Assembly: GCF_028867965.1 (NCBI RefSeq)
Contig: NZ_JAPQNT010000004.1
Span: 62,001 to 126,000, forward strand
Source: Flavobacterium sp. SUN046
GTDB lineage: Bacteria; Bacteroidota; Bacteroidia; Flavobacteriales; Flavobacteriaceae
Direction: 5' to 3'
Length of the DNA stretch: 64,000 nt
Under the pieces are notes generated by a model. That model made no database searches and had not been told where the DNA came from. It saw only the letters and a list, made by a program, of their open reading frames with translations. Within the stretch, counting starts at the first letter, position 1. Each line of letters starts with the position of its first letter. Positions 42,571 to 52,707 of the stretch are shown here, in pieces. The translations under genes were made by a program, and so were the position numbers.

Positions 42571-43350
42571 ATGCTACACAACAACGAACTCAACCATTTC
42601 AAATTCACGCCATCTGTTTGGATTATTCCAACATTGATGCTTTTATTGAATTGGTTTGTTTTTTATGTTGATAAATCGTTTCATTTGAATTTAGATTTAC
42701 ACGGAATTTATCCAAGAACTTTATCGGGAATTCAAGGAATTTTATTCAGTCCATTTTTGCACGGAGATTTGAACCATATTGCGAGTAACACGTTACCACT
42801 TTTTATTTTAACGACGGCTTTGATTTATTTTTACCGCGATGTTTCGCTGAAAGTTTTGGTTTACGGAATTTTACTTTCGGGATTTATAACTTGGATGATT
42901 GGTCGTGAATCCTATCATATTGGAGCCAGTAGTTTGATTTATGTTTTGGTTTCGTTTATTTTCTTCAAAGGATTGAAAACCCAATATTACCGATTGATGG
43001 CATTGTCTTTTGCAGTTGTGTTGTTATATGGTGGAATGATTTGGTATGTTTTTCCACAACCCGAAATTGTTGGAGAAAGTTCGATTTCTTGGGAAGGACA
43101 TTTGGCTGGTTTACTATCCGGATTTGTATTCTCAATGCGATTCAAAACACCCGATTATGTCAAAGATATTCAATATGATTGGGAAAAACCTGATTTCAAT
43201 CCGCAAGAAGATGCTTTCATGAAACGATTTGACGAAAACGGAAACTTTGTAAATCCACCAAAACCTGAAGAATTGGAAGTTGTTGAAGAAGAAGTTTTAG
43301 TGCAACCTGTTCGGTACGTTTATGAATTTAAGGAACATCCTAAAGAATAA
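42571..43350 (+). CDS. Rhomboid family intramembrane serine protease
   Basis: 259 residues from the second possible start (MLHNNELNHF); the 19 codons before it derive from a dispersed repeat. Six membrane helices. Catalytic dyad: Ser120 in HIGASSLIY (a GxSx motif, with Ser in place of the common Gly after it) and His177 in WEGHLAGLLSGF. A long acidic cytoplasmic tail of about 60 residues follows (EDAFMKRFDENG). Cuts membrane-spanning substrates; natural target unknown. Confidence 0.9.
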   Translation: MLHNNELNHFKFTPSVWIIPTLMLLLNWFVFYVDKSFHLNLDLHGIYPRTLSGIQGILFSPFLHGDLNHIASNTLPLFILTTALIYFYRDVSLKVLVYGILLSGFITWMIGRESYHIGASSLIYVLVSFIFFKGLKTQYYRLMALSFAVVLLYGGMIWYVFPQPEIVGESSISWEGHLAGLLSGFVFSMRFKTPDYVKDIQYDWEKPDFNPQEDAFMKRFDENGNFVNPPKPEELEVVEEEVLVQPVRYVYEFKEHPKE

Positions 43351-43358
43351 GTTAGAAA

Positions 43359-43877
43359 CTAGCAAAATTGTGTATAACTTCCATCACTACTCCACATCTC
43401 GCTATTAATCATTTTTTTTATAGCTTTATAAACATCAGTATAAATAATTGAATATCTGATTCCGTCTGGTAATTTAACACCTAAATTACTAATTCCTGTT
43501 ATTTCAACATCATCATATGATTCTAGATTTTTTTTTGTAAGTTCTTCTCTTGCTAATTTAGAGATCTTTTTTAAATGATTATTAGATAAATAATTTTCAA
43601 AATCATTTAAAGTTTTTGTTATGATAATGTCTATGCATTCATTTATAATTGACTTATTATCATTATTCATAATTTCTTTAAAACTAATTCCTGTATGTAG
43701 AGGCACTTCTAGAAGGAAAGCAGTTTCAATTAGTTCAATTTTAAATTCATCTAATTCAGTTCTTAAATTTTCAATGTTATCTAATTCTTCATATAAAAAC
43801 AAACAAAAAGTAGTCAAAAAATAGTTTTTCATGACCAATCTATTTATTCCAAATTCTACTGCACTTTCGGTACTCAT
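43359..43877 (-). CDS. Hypothetical protein downstream of rlmB
   Basis: 172 residues, largely helical, with no signal peptide or motif that I recognise; it ends in SSDGSYTQFC. The start codon is three bases after the rlmB stop, so the two are cotranscribed. The region is a little richer in A/T than rlmB. A later Met (MKNYFLTT, codon 16) is an alternative start. Its convergent 3' neighbour is the rhomboid gene. Confidence 0.6.
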   Translation of the reverse strand: MSTESAVEFGINRLVMKNYFLTTFCLFLYEELDNIENLRTELDEFKIELIETAFLLEVPLHTGISFKEIMNNDNKSIINECIDIIITKTLNDFENYLSNNHLKKISKLAREELTKKNLESYDDVEITGISNLGVKLPDGIRYSIIYTDVYKAIKKMINSEMWSSDGSYTQFC

Positions 43878-43880
43878 TAT

Positions 43881-44615
43881 TTATTGTCTTTGTCTAACAG
43901 TCTCATACAAAAACGCACCACAAGCCACAGAAACATTCAGCGAACCAATTGTTCCGAACATAGGCAATTTTGCAGTTTCGTCAACGATTTTTAAAACCGA
44001 TGGGTTGATGCCTCGATCTTCACTTCCCATGATGATTGCTAAAGGTTCGTTTAGTTTTAAATCGTAGATATTGTTTTCAGTTTTTTCAGTTGCGGCTACG
44101 GTTTTGATTCCGCTTCCTTGAAGATAAAAAATGGCATCTTTAATATGATCAACTTTGCAAATAGGCACATTAAAAACCGCGCCAGCCGAAGTTTTCACAG
44201 TATCGCCATTTACTGGTGCAGAACCTGTTTTTTGAACAATAATTCCGTCAACGCCAGTACATTCGGCAGTTCTAATTATGGCGCCAAAATTTCGAGCATC
44301 GCTCAATTGATCCAAGATTAAAAATAAAGGTGTTTTTCCACTTTCTACAACGCTGTCAACAAGTGTTTCAAGTTTTACAAACGTAATAGGAGCAATGGTT
44401 GCCACTGCGCCTTGATGGTTATTGGGAGTTAATCTGTTTAATTTTTCGACAGGAACATAACTAAAATTAATGCTGTTTTTTTTCAATGACTTCATCAATT
44501 CAAACATCAATTCGCTTTGTGCATCGCTTTGCAAAAACACTTTGTCAATTTCTTTTCCAGCGTTGATAGCTTCTAGTATCGCTCTAATTCCGAAGATTTG
44601 GTTTTCTTTTTCCAT
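43881..44615 (-). CDS. rlmB: 23S rRNA (guanosine-2'-O-)-methyltransferase RlmB
   Basis: SpoU-family knotted methyltransferase that modifies the ribose of G2251 in 23S rRNA. 244 residues: N-terminal L30e-like substrate domain (FGIRAILEAINAGKEIDKVFLQ), then the SPOUT domain with LILDQLSDARNFGAIIRTAE, IIVQKTGSAPVNGDTVKTSAGA, IMGSEDRGINPSVL and PMFGTIGSLNVSVACGAFLYE (motifs 1-3). Three of these carry the SAM-binding knot. Followed at once by the hypothetical gene. Confidence 0.93.
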   Translation of the reverse strand: MEKENQIFGIRAILEAINAGKEIDKVFLQSDAQSELMFELMKSLKKNSINFSYVPVEKLNRLTPNNHQGAVATIAPITFVKLETLVDSVVESGKTPLFLILDQLSDARNFGAIIRTAECTGVDGIIVQKTGSAPVNGDTVKTSAGAVFNVPICKVDHIKDAIFYLQGSGIKTVAATEKTENNIYDLKLNEPLAIIMGSEDRGINPSVLKIVDETAKLPMFGTIGSLNVSVACGAFLYETVRQRQ

Positions 44616-44667
44616 GGCGCAAAGGTAAACTTTTTTAAGAAGTTTAAAAGTTTAAATGGTTAAGAGT

Positions 44668-46335
44668 TTAAAAGGTTGCTTTCAAACTAATATGTACAAT
44701 CGAATTCGAAAGTTTTATGGCTTGATCTTTTGTGCTTCCGTTGGCATAAACCAAATTCAGAAGTCCGTTTTTAGTCAGTATTCCAAAACCAAAACCCAAT
44801 CCGAGTAAATTGCCATTTAACTTGGTGGTCTTGTCTTGAAAATAGGCATAATCAATTATCGAATGCACATAGATACTGGGCGAAAGCACATAACGGTATT
44901 CGGTTAAAATGGAAGAAAAGATATTTCCTTGCAAGCTATTTTCATTAAATCCACGAATGGAATTTATACCACCAAATCGGTACAATTCATTAATAATGTA
45001 TTCGTCACTTTGCAGATAAAAATTCTGACTTTTAATATTGATTACGTTTTTATTGTTCAAATAAATATTATGTTTCAAATTCACACTTCCAAAAAACTGC
45101 GCATTTTTCTGAAATTTAGAATCACGTTTTCCAGTTCCGATTTTGATGTTGAAATTACTTTTTTCAGGAAATAAAAAATCGTCGTTTTTGTAGTTCACAA
45201 ATTCAAAATTACTCGTGTAAAATTTGTTTTTATAATCGCTTAAAGTGGCAGTATTCAAATTTTTAATATCGCTAGATTCCGCCGATTGATAACCCAAATA
45301 CAAACGCGTATTGTAATTGAAATAGTAACCAAAATCAATTGCTGTTTGCGTGTTTTGAAACGTACTGTCTTGCTTAAAAATATTCAACTGCGCTTTCAAA
45401 CCAATCGGACTTTTAAAAGCATACGGAATTTCAACACCCAAATTAAATATTTTTTGATCTTGACCGTTACTCTTCCAATACAAAGCCAATTTTTCACCCG
45501 AATTCAAAATATTATTCAAAGTCAAGTCTAAATATCCAGTAAAGACCACTTTCTTATTTTCATCATTTGAAAAGCCTATAAATCCATCAAAATTATTAGC
45601 TTGAGCTTTCTCAACATACACAAAAACCTTAGTAGAATCTTTGGTAAATAAAATTTCAGGATATTTCGTCTGTTTCACAAATCGGTATTGCGCAATGTCT
45701 TTGTACAATTTATCCAAATTATCTTGATTGAAAACTCTTTTTTTATACAACCGCTTCAAGTTGTTTTTATGTCCAATCGGAAACTTATCATAACCATTAA
45801 AAACAATATCATTCAACTGTCGTTTCTTGTCCGAAGTCACATTCAAATCGGCAGTAATGTAGCCGTTGTGTTTTTTAATATTCACCAATTTCACTTTTGC
45901 CATCGAAAAACCTTTAGCTTCCAATTTCTTCAAAGTCGCATTTAAAAAAGCTTCACTTTCCGAAAAAGGCAATTTCAAAGTGTCATTTTTGGCTTCGTAT
46001 AAATTCCAATTTTCGCTTTCCAAATTTCTACCTATATATATATGTATAAAATTCGTTTTTGCGCCAATAGTATAAACGTACTTAAAAGTGCTGTCGTTTT
46101 CCTTTTTAGTTTCCAAAAGTTCTTGTTCCAAAAACCCAAGTTTTGATAACTTCTCCGAAAATAATTTACTTTCATCCACAACATCTTTTGCATTGCTAAA
46201 CGATTTACCATAACCAATCGAATCAATAATTTTGGTTTGCTTTTCGTTTTCTCCAACAATTTTTAAATACATATTCTTTTGCCCAAAACTATTTAGGAAA
46301 AAAAATAAGAATATAAAAGTTAGAATTTTGTTCAT
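44668..46335 (-). CDS. Omp85/BamA-like outer-membrane protein
   Basis: 555 residues, signal peptide 1-18 (NSFGQ-KN). After an N-terminal segment with POTRA-like elements (FSEKLSKLGF, KKLEAKGFSMAKVKLVNI), the C-terminal half alternates amphipathic strands; RFGGINSIRGFNENSLQG is the Omp85 L6 region with the conserved RGF, and the chain ends with HISLKATF, a terminal Phe that fits outer-membrane insertion. It is shorter than BamA and may be a single- or two-POTRA translocation partner or porin-like relative. No partner gene nearby. Confidence 0.83.
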   Translation of the reverse strand: MNKILTFIFLFFFLNSFGQKNMYLKIVGENEKQTKIIDSIGYGKSFSNAKDVVDESKLFSEKLSKLGFLEQELLETKKENDSTFKYVYTIGAKTNFIHIYIGRNLESENWNLYEAKNDTLKLPFSESEAFLNATLKKLEAKGFSMAKVKLVNIKKHNGYITADLNVTSDKKRQLNDIVFNGYDKFPIGHKNNLKRLYKKRVFNQDNLDKLYKDIAQYRFVKQTKYPEILFTKDSTKVFVYVEKAQANNFDGFIGFSNDENKKVVFTGYLDLTLNNILNSGEKLALYWKSNGQDQKIFNLGVEIPYAFKSPIGLKAQLNIFKQDSTFQNTQTAIDFGYYFNYNTRLYLGYQSAESSDIKNLNTATLSDYKNKFYTSNFEFVNYKNDDFLFPEKSNFNIKIGTGKRDSKFQKNAQFFGSVNLKHNIYLNNKNVINIKSQNFYLQSDEYIINELYRFGGINSIRGFNENSLQGNIFSSILTEYRYVLSPSIYVHSIIDYAYFQDKTTKLNGNLLGLGFGFGILTKNGLLNLVYANGSTKDQAIKLSNSIVHISLKATF

Positions 46336-46340
46336 AATTT

Positions 46341-46452
46341 GAAGCGAATGGCTCGGGCTTTATTTACAATCCTTGTTCCTGCTGTCTTTCCAAATCTTTT
46401 TTTACAAAAAAGGATTTTCCCTTGCATCAGGGCTAAACAGCCAACCATTTTA
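46341..46452. repeat. Structured intergenic element, copy B
   Basis: Ends pair as AATGG (46347-46351) with CCATT (46445-46449), and GGCT (46350-46353) can pair with AGCC (46439-46442) instead. The inside carries GTTCCTGCTGTCTTTCC, a hairpin AAATCTTTTTTT / AAAAAAGGATTT and GCATCAGGGCTA, in the order seen in copy A. Lies in the 298-base spacer between the Omp85-like gene and rpsL. Confidence 0.65.
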
Positions 46453-46571
46453 CTTTTTGTTGTCGTTGTAAAAATAACGTAAAAAATAACAGTTTAATAT
46501 ATTTTTTCAGATGAAGAATAAATGTGTTTGAAAATTAATGAATTAACATTTTTTTTATTAAAAATAATTAC

Positions 46572-46579
46572 TACATTTG
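46572..46579 (+). promoter_or_regulatory. -7 promoter box of the str operon
   Basis: TACATTTG, full TAnnTTTG match, about 54 bases before rpsL. -33 region weak. The leader contains CCCC-N8-GGGG, a possible small hairpin. Confidence 0.6.
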
Positions 46580-46633
46580 CAACCCCTAAAAAGTGGGGAA
46601 TTAATAAATTAAAAGAAAAATTAGTATTTAATT

Positions 46634-47017
46634 ATGCCAACAATTCAACAATTAGTAAGAACAGGAAGAACTCAAATCACTAAGAAGAGTAAATCGGTTG
46701 CTTTAGATTCTTGTCCTCAAAGAAGAGGTGTTTGTACGCGTGTTTACACTACTACTCCAAAAAAACCAAACTCTGCAATGCGTAAAGTTGCGCGTGTACG
46801 TTTGACTAATGGAAATGAAGTGAATGCTTACATCCCAGGTGAAGGACACAATCTACAAGAGCACTCGATAGTATTAGTGCGAGGCGGAAGAGTAAAAGAT
46901 TTACCAGGAGTTAGATACCACATTGTTCGTGGTGCGCTAGATACATCTGGTGTAGCAGGAAGAACACAACGTCGTTCTAAATACGGTGCTAAACGTCCAA
47001 AAGAAGCTAAAAAGTAA
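46634..47017 (+). CDS. rpsL: 30S ribosomal protein S12
   Basis: Decoding-centre protein, 127 residues. [18 protein letters not shown] and [12 protein letters not shown] are intact; both lysines whose changes give streptomycin resistance in other species, Lys43 and Lys88, are present, so the wild-type form is predicted. First gene of the str operon. Its 3' spacer to rpsG contains a 20-bp palindrome. Confidence 0.99.
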
Positions 47018-47021
47018 ATCT

Positions 47022-47049
47022 GTAAAGACGCGATTAATCGCGTCTGTAC
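47022..47049. repeat. Palindrome in the rpsL-rpsG spacer
   Basis: AGACGCGATTAATCGCGTCT is a perfect 20-bp palindrome, extended by GTA/TAC across one mismatch. It fills most of the 48-base spacer between two essential genes. No T run, so not a terminator. From memory, this phrase occurs as a dispersed repeat in other genomes. Confidence 0.75.
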
Positions 47050-47065
47050 CAAAAAACAAGAAAAA

Positions 47066-47542
47066 ATGAGAAAAAGAGCGGCAAAGAAAAGACCACTTTT
47101 ACCAGATCCTAAATTTAACGATCAGTTAGTTACACGTTTCGTGAACAACTTGATGTGGGATGGTAAGAAATCAACAGCTTTTAAAGTATTTTATGATGCA
47201 ATGGATATCGTAGAAGCTAAAAAGAACAATGACGAAAAATCATCATTAGAAGTTTGGAAAGATGCGTTAACCAATGTTATGCCTCACGTAGAAGTACGTA
47301 GTCGTAGAGTGGGTGGAGCTACATTCCAAATTCCAATGCAAATCAGACCAGACAGAAAAATTTCTATGGCAATGAAGTGGATGCTTCTATATGCTAGAAG
47401 AAGAAATGAGAAATCTATGGCTCAAAAACTATCAGGCGAAATCTTGGCTGCGGCTAAAGAAGAAGGTGCTGCAGTTAAAAAGAGAATGGATACTCACAAA
47501 ATGGCTGAAGCAAATAAAGCATTCTCACATTTTAGATTTTAA
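47066..47542 (+). CDS. rpsG: 30S ribosomal protein S7
   Basis: Primary 16S 3'-domain binder, nucleating 30S head assembly. 158 residues, normal bacterial length: [48 protein letters not shown] and [13 protein letters not shown] end. In other bacteria S7 represses its own operon. Separated from fusA by 11 bases. Confidence 0.99.
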   Translation: MRKRAAKKRPLLPDPKFNDQLVTRFVNNLMWDGKKSTAFKVFYDAMDIVEAKKNNDEKSSLEVWKDALTNVMPHVEVRSRRVGGATFQIPMQIRPDRKISMAMKWMLLYARRRNEKSMAQKLSGEILAAAKEEGAAVKKRMDTHKMAEANKAFSHFRF

Positions 47543-47553
47543 TACAAAAAGAA

Positions 47554-49710
47554 ATGGCTAGAGAACTTAAATATACAAGAAACATAGGAATTGCTGCTCA
47601 CATTGATGCTGGTAAAACAACAACAACTGAGCGTATATTATTCTATACTGGAAAATCACACAAAATTGGTGAAGTACACGATGGTGCTGCAACAATGGAC
47701 TGGATGGCACAAGAGCAAGAAAGAGGTATCACAATTACTTCTGCTGCTACAACTTGTGAATGGAATTTTCCAACTGTTCAAGGTAAAAGATTACCTGAAA
47801 CATTGCCTTACCACTTTAATATTATTGATACACCGGGTCACGTTGATTTTACTGTAGAAGTAAATCGTTCGTTACGTGTACTTGATGGTTTAGTTTTCTT
47901 GTTTTCTGCAGTTGATGGTGTTGAGCCACAATCAGAAACTAACTGGAGACTTGCTGATCAATACCGTGTGCCTCGTATCGGTTTTGTTAACAAAATGGAC
48001 AGACAAGGTTCTAACTTTTTGATGGTTTGTCAACAAGTAAGAGACATGTTAAAATCTAACGCAGTTGCAATCACTTTGCCAATTGGTGAAGAAAATGATT
48101 TTAAAGGTGTAGTAGATTTAGTAAGAAACCAAGCTATCGTTTGGGATGAAGAAGGTATGGGTGCTACTTACGAGATTGTACCAATTCCAGAAGACATGCT
48201 TGCAGATGTTAAAGAATACAGAGATATTCTTATCGAAGCAGTTGCTGACTATGATGAAAACTTGCTTGATAAATATATGGAAGATCCTGAATCTATTACA
48301 GAGGAAGAAATCAACATAGCTTTAAGAGCAGCGGTTATGGACATGGCTATCATACCAATGATTGCTGGTTCATCTTTCAAAAATAAAGGAGTTCAATTCA
48401 TGTTAGATGCAGTATGTAAATACTTACCATCTCCAATGGATAAAGATGGTATCGAAGGAATTCATCCTGATGATGCTGAATTATTAGAAGAAGATCAAGT
48501 TAAAATATTACGTAAGCCAGATGTTAAAGAGCCATTCGCAGCTTTAGCATTTAAAATCGCTACTGACCCATTCGTAGGTCGTTTAGCATTCTTCCGTGCT
48601 TATTCAGGTCGTTTGGACGCAGGTTCTTATGTATTGAATACACGTTCTGGTAATAAAGAAAGAATTTCTCGTATCTACCAAATGCACGCTAACAAGCAAA
48701 ATCCAATCGAATATATCGAAGCTGGGGATATTGGAGCAGCAGTTGGATTTAAAGATATCAAAACTGGAGATACATTGTGTGATGAAAAACACCCAATTAT
48801 TCTTGAGTCTATGAAATTCCCAGCACCGGTAATTGGTATCGCTATCGAACCAAAAACTAAAGCTGACGTAGATAAAATGGGTATGGCTTTGGCTAAATTA
48901 GCTGAAGAAGATCCAACATTTACAGTAAGAACTGACGAAGCTTCAGGGCAAACTATTATATCAGGTATGGGTGAGTTACACTTAGACATCCTTGTTGATA
49001 GAATGAAGCGTGAATTCAAAGTTGAAGTAAACCAAGGTGAGCCTCAAGTTGAATATAAAGAAGCTTTTACAAGATCTGCAACACACAGAGAAACTTACAA
49101 AAAACAATCTGGAGGTCGTGGTAAATTCGGTGATATCGTATTTACATTAGAGCCTGCGGATGAAGTTGATGGTAAAGTTCCTGTAGGATTACAGTTTGTT
49201 AATGCTGTAAAAGGTGGTAACGTTCCTAAAGAATACATTCCTTCTGTAGAAAAAGGTTTCCGTGAAGCTATGAAAACTGGTCCATTAGCTGGATACCAAG
49301 TGGATAGTTTGAAAGTAACTTTAACAGACGGATCTTTCCACCCAGTGGATTCTGATGCTCTTTCTTTTGAATTAGCGGCAAGAATGGGTTATAGAGAAGT
49401 AGCTAAAGCTGCTGGAGCTATCATTCTTGAGCCAATCATGAAAATGGAAGTAATTACACCAGAAGAAAACATGGGAGATATCGTAGGAGATATTAACCGT
49501 CGTAGAGGTCAAGTGAATGATATGGGTGACAGAAATGGAGCTAAGACTATCAAAGCTGATGTGCCTTTATCTGAAATGTTCGGATATGTTACAACATTAA
49601 GAACATTATCTTCAGGTAGAGCAACTTCTACAATGGAATTCTCTCACTATGCAGAAACACCTTCTAACATATCGGAAGCAGTTATCAAAAAAGCAAAAGG
49701 AAACGCCTAA
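47554..49710 (+). CDS. fusA: Elongation factor G
   Basis: Translocation GTPase, 718 residues. G1 AHIDAGKT at 15-22, switch [12 protein letters not shown]3 DTPGH at 92-96, G4 NKMD at 146-149. Domain IV contains the GGRGKFGDI loop. Length and motifs match the canonical EF-G that also drives ribosome recycling. Lies in the rpsL-rpsG-fusA-rpsJ order, with no tuf gene after it. Confidence 0.99.
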   Translation: MARELKYTRNIGIAAHIDAGKTTTTERILFYTGKSHKIGEVHDGAATMDWMAQEQERGITITSAATTCEWNFPTVQGKRLPETLPYHFNIIDTPGHVDFTVEVNRSLRVLDGLVFLFSAVDGVEPQSETNWRLADQYRVPRIGFVNKMDRQGSNFLMVCQQVRDMLKSNAVAITLPIGEENDFKGVVDLVRNQAIVWDEEGMGATYEIVPIPEDMLADVKEYRDILIEAVADYDENLLDKYMEDPESITEEEINIALRAAVMDMAIIPMIAGSSFKNKGVQFMLDAVCKYLPSPMDKDGIEGIHPDDAELLEEDQVKILRKPDVKEPFAALAFKIATDPFVGRLAFFRAYSGRLDAGSYVLNTRSGNKERISRIYQMHANKQNPIEYIEAGDIGAAVGFKDIKTGDTLCDEKHPIILESMKFPAPVIGIAIEPKTKADVDKMGMALAKLAEEDPTFTVRTDEASGQTIISGMGELHLDILVDRMKREFKVEVNQGEPQVEYKEAFTRSATHRETYKKQSGGRGKFGDIVFTLEPADEVDGKVPVGLQFVNAVKGGNVPKEYIPSVEKGFREAMKTGPLAGYQVDSLKVTLTDGSFHPVDSDALSFELAARMGYREVAKAAGAIILEPIMKMEVITPEENMGDIVGDINRRRGQVNDMGDRNGAKTIKADVPLSEMFGYVTTLRTLSSGRATSTMEFSHYAETPSNISEAVIKKAKGNA

Positions 49711-49721
49711 TATTTATCAAG

Positions 49722-50027
49722 ATGAGTCAAAAAATTAGAATTAAATTAAAATCTTACGATCACATGTTGGTAGATAAATCTGCTGAAAAAATCGTAAAAA
49801 CTGTAAAAAGTACAGGTGCTGTTGTAACGGGTCCAATTCCATTACCAACTCACAAAAAAATATTTACTGTATTACGTTCTCCTCACGTTAACAAAAAATC
49901 GAGAGAACAATTTGAAGTAATGTCTTATAAAAGATTATTAGATATTTATTCTTCTTCTTCAAAAACTATTGATGCTCTTATGAAATTAGAGTTGCCAAGT
50001 GGTGTTGAAGTTGAAATTAAAGTATAA
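49722..50027 (+). CDS. rpsJ: 30S ribosomal protein S10 (NusE)
   Basis: 101 residues: [50 protein letters not shown]. Part of the 30S head, and NusE of antitermination complexes. In many bacteria it opens the S10 operon; here it closes the str unit and is cut off from rplC by a terminator and a new promoter. Confidence 0.99.
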   Translation: MSQKIRIKLKSYDHMLVDKSAEKIVKTVKSTGAVVTGPIPLPTHKKIFTVLRSPHVNKKSREQFEVMSYKRLLDIYSSSSKTIDALMKLELPSGVEVEIKV

Positions 50028-50051
50028 TTTTTTCTTTATAAATTGTATGAG

Positions 50052-50085
50052 AATCCGTCAAGCTTTTGTTTGACGGATTTTTTAT
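50052..50085 (+). terminator. Intrinsic terminator of the str operon
   Basis: 10-bp perfect stem AATCCGTCAA / TTGACGGATT, 8-base loop, then TTTTATTT. It lies 24 bases after the rpsJ stop and separates rpsJ from the S10-type operon. Confidence 0.93.
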
Positions 50086-50230
50086 TTAACCCAGATCTCC
50101 TTTTATTAAGAATACTTCTGACAAAATCCTTTTTATAGAATAAAAGAGATTAAATACTTGTTTATTTTGGAGCATTTTTTTTGGTTTTAATAAAGTTGAA
50201 AATAAACATAAAAAATTAAAAAACAATTTG

Positions 50231-50260
50231 TTGCATATATCAAAAAGAAGTTTAACTTTG
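50231..50260 (+). promoter_or_regulatory. Promoter of the rplC operon
   Basis: TTG (50231-50233, in ATTTGTTG), a 19-base spacer and TAACTTTG at 50253-50260, a full consensus -7. Transcription would begin near 50266, about 54 bases before rplC. Confidence 0.78.
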
Positions 50261-50271
50261 CACCCTCAAAA

Positions 50272-50291
50272 GAGGCGACGTGTGTCGTCTC
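50272..50291 (+). promoter_or_regulatory. Leader hairpin of the rplC operon
   Basis: GAGGCGAC / GTCGTCTC forms an 8-bp stem (one G-U) with a GTGT loop, at the expected 5' end of the mRNA. It is short and GC-rich against a very AT-rich background; it may stabilise the message or bind a ribosomal protein. Confidence 0.5.
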
Positions 50292-50319
50292 GAAATTTAT
50301 TAATTAATAAAAGTTTAAT

Positions 50320-50937
50320 ATGTCTGGGTTAATTGGAAGAAAAATCGGCATGACAAGCATTTTCGACGAGAACGGGAAGAATATTCCTTGTACAGTGATC
50401 GAAGCTGGGCCTTGTGTCGTTACCCAAGTCAGAACCAATGCGGTTGACGGGTATGAAGCTCTTCAACTTGGTTTCGATGACAAAACAGAAAAACATGCAA
50501 CTAAAGCTGACTTAGGTCACTTTAAAAAAGCTGGTACTTCTGCTAAAAAGAAAGTCGTTGAATTCCAAGGTTATGAAGGTGAGTTTAAGTTAGGTGACAA
50601 TGTCACTGTGGAGGTTTTCAGCGAAGGAGAATTTGTTGATGTACAAGGAGTTTCTAAAGGTAAAGGTTTTCAAGGTGTTGTAAAACGTCACGGTTTTGGT
50701 GGTGTTGGACAAGCTACACACGGTCAACACAACCGATTAAGAGCGCCAGGTTCTGTAGGAGCATCTTCTTATCCATCACGTGTATTCAAAGGAATGCGTA
50801 TGGCAGGAAGAATGGGAGGAGATAATGTGAAAGTACAAAATCTTAGAGTTTTAAAAGTAGTTGCTGAAAAGAACTTACTTCTTGTTAAAGGAGCTATTCC
50901 TGGATGCAAAAACTCTTATGTAATCATTCAGAAATAA
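50320..50937 (+). CDS. rplC: 50S ribosomal protein L3
   Basis: 205 residues, early 23S binder near the peptidyl-transferase centre. [16 protein letters not shown] at the N-terminus; [17 protein letters not shown] and [34 protein letters not shown] in the central loop. First gene of the long operon; its TAA shares a base with the rplD start codon (TAATG). Confidence 0.99.
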   Translation: MSGLIGRKIGMTSIFDENGKNIPCTVIEAGPCVVTQVRTNAVDGYEALQLGFDDKTEKHATKADLGHFKKAGTSAKKKVVEFQGYEGEFKLGDNVTVEVFSEGEFVDVQGVSKGKGFQGVVKRHGFGGVGQATHGQHNRLRAPGSVGASSYPSRVFKGMRMAGRMGGDNVKVQNLRVLKVVAEKNLLLVKGAIPGCKNSYVIIQK

Positions 50938-51566
50938 TGGAAGTAAAAGTTTTAGATATCAAAGGAAAAGATACTGGAAGAAAAGTTCAACTTTCTGATT
51001 CAGTATTCGGTATAGAGCCTAACAAACATGCAGTTTATTTAGATGTTAAGCAATACTTGGCTAACCAACGTCAAGGAACGCACAAAGCTAAAGAAAGAGC
51101 TGAAGTTGCTGGTAGTACTCGTAAAATTAAAAAGCAAAAAGGTACAGGTACTGCCCGTGCTGGTAGTGCTAAAAATCCATTGTTCAAAGGTGGAGGTACA
51201 GTTTTTGGTCCAAGACCAAGAAGTTATTCTTTCAAATTGAACAAAGAATTAAAAAGATTAGCTAGAAGATCTGCTTTCTCATTGAAAGTTAAAGAGTCTA
51301 ATTTAATCGTAGTAGAAGATTTCACTTTTGAAACTCCAAATACTAAAAACTTTTTATCAGTTTTAAGTTCTTTAGGGTTGGAAAATAAAAAATCTCTAAT
51401 AGTGTTGGGTGATTCAAATAAAAATGTATATTTGTCGTCACGCAATTTAAAGGCTTCTAACGTGGTAACTAACTCTGAATTAAGTACTTATGCGATATTA
51501 AACGCAAATAACTTAGTCTTGTTAGAAGGTTCTTTAGAAGGAATTGAAGAAAATTTAAGTAAATAA
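50937..51566 (+). CDS. rplD: 50S ribosomal protein L4
   Basis: 209 residues from the internal ATG ([10 protein letters not shown]); eleven extra upstream codons lie in rplC and do not resemble L4. The RNA-binding loop RKIKKQKGTGTARAGSAKNPLFKGGGTVFGPRPRSY is complete. In E. coli, L4 represses the S10 operon; no such leader site was recognised here. Confidence 0.98.
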   Translation: MEVKVLDIKGKDTGRKVQLSDSVFGIEPNKHAVYLDVKQYLANQRQGTHKAKERAEVAGSTRKIKKQKGTGTARAGSAKNPLFKGGGTVFGPRPRSYSFKLNKELKRLARRSAFSLKVKESNLIVVEDFTFETPNTKNFLSVLSSLGLENKKSLIVLGDSNKNVYLSSRNLKASNVVTNSELSTYAILNANNLVLLEGSLEGIEENLSK

Positions 51567-51572
51567 CAAGCC

Positions 51573-51863
51573 ATGAGTATCATAGTTAAGCCTATTATTA
51601 CAGAAAAAATCACCAAAGATGGTGAGCTTTTCAATCGTTTTGGTTTCGTTGTAGACAAAAAAGCTAACAAAGTACAAATTAAGAAAGCTGTTGAAGCTAC
51701 TTACGGAGTATCAATAGTAAATGTTAATACAATGAATGTTAGACCAGATAGAACTACTAAATACACTAAAAGTGGTTTGATAAGTGGAAAGTCAAATGCT
51801 TACAAAAAAGCAATTGTTCAAGTACAAGAAGGAGAAACAATCGATTTTTACAACAATATCTAA
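51573..51863 (+). CDS. rplW: 50S ribosomal protein L23
   Basis: 96 residues at the tunnel exit, docking site for trigger factor and SRP. IVKPIITEKITKDGE and FVVDKKANKVQIKKAVEATYGVSIVNVNTMNV are typical. Six bases after rplD and ten before rplB. Confidence 0.98.
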   Translation: MSIIVKPIITEKITKDGELFNRFGFVVDKKANKVQIKKAVEATYGVSIVNVNTMNVRPDRTTKYTKSGLISGKSNAYKKAIVQVQEGETIDFYNNI

Positions 51864-51872
51864 TAGAATAAG

Positions 51873-52697
51873 ATGTCAGTAAGAAAATTAAAACCTATTA
51901 CCCCGGGTCAGCGTTTTAGAGTTGTTAATGGTTTTGACGCCATTACAACTGATAAGCCGGAGAGATCATTGATCGCACCGATAAAAAACTCAGGAGGTAG
52001 AAATAGTCAAGGAAAAATGACCATGCGTTACACAGGCGGTGGTCACAAACAAAGATATCGTATCATTGATTTCAAAAGAACTAAAGTTGGAATTCCAGCT
52101 ACAGTGAAATCAATTGAGTATGATCCAAACAGAACTGCTTTTATCGCATTATTATGGTATGCTGATGGAGAGAAAACGTATATCGTTGCTCAAAACGGTT
52201 TACAAGTAGGACAAACTGTAGTTTCTGGAGAAGGAGCTTCACCTGAAATTGGAAATACTTTACCATTAAGTAAAATTCCATTAGGAACTGTAATTTCATG
52301 TATTGAATTACGTCCTGGTCAAGGAGCTACTATCGCTAGAAGTGCAGGTACTTTTGCTCAATTAATGGCAAGAGATGGTAAATATGCAACAATTAAAATG
52401 CCGTCTGGTGAAACAAGATTAATCTTGTTAACTTGTTCTGCAACAATTGGAGCTGTATCTAATTCTGATCATCAATTGATTGTATCTGGTAAAGCAGGTA
52501 GAACAAGATGGTTAGGTAGAAGACCAAGAACAAGACCGGTAGCAATGAACCCTGTCGATCACCCAATGGGTGGTGGTGAAGGACGTTCATCTGGAGGTCA
52601 CCCACGTTCTAGAAAAGGTCTTCCTGCTAAAGGTTATAGAACTCGTTCTAAAGTTAACCCGAGTAATAAGTATATTGTTGAACGCAGAAAGAAATAA
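51873..52697 (+). CDS. rplB: 50S ribosomal protein L2
   Basis: 274 residues, essential near the peptidyl-transferase centre. The histidine often cited for activity is in the conserved [12 protein letters not shown] block; [15 protein letters not shown] and the basic C-terminal [12 protein letters not shown] are present. Full length, no odd features. Confidence 0.99.
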   Translation: MSVRKLKPITPGQRFRVVNGFDAITTDKPERSLIAPIKNSGGRNSQGKMTMRYTGGGHKQRYRIIDFKRTKVGIPATVKSIEYDPNRTAFIALLWYADGEKTYIVAQNGLQVGQTVVSGEGASPEIGNTLPLSKIPLGTVISCIELRPGQGATIARSAGTFAQLMARDGKYATIKMPSGETRLILLTCSATIGAVSNSDHQLIVSGKAGRTRWLGRRPRTRPVAMNPVDHPMGGGEGRSSGGHPRSRKGLPAKGYRTRSKVNPSNKYIVERRKK

Positions 52698-52707
52698 TTA
52701 GATAGAC

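Noticed and set aside
46336..46633. tRNA or small ORF in the spacer before rpsL
   Set aside because: No cloverleaf or anticodon arm and no credible frame; the spacer holds the structured element and the rpsL promoter.
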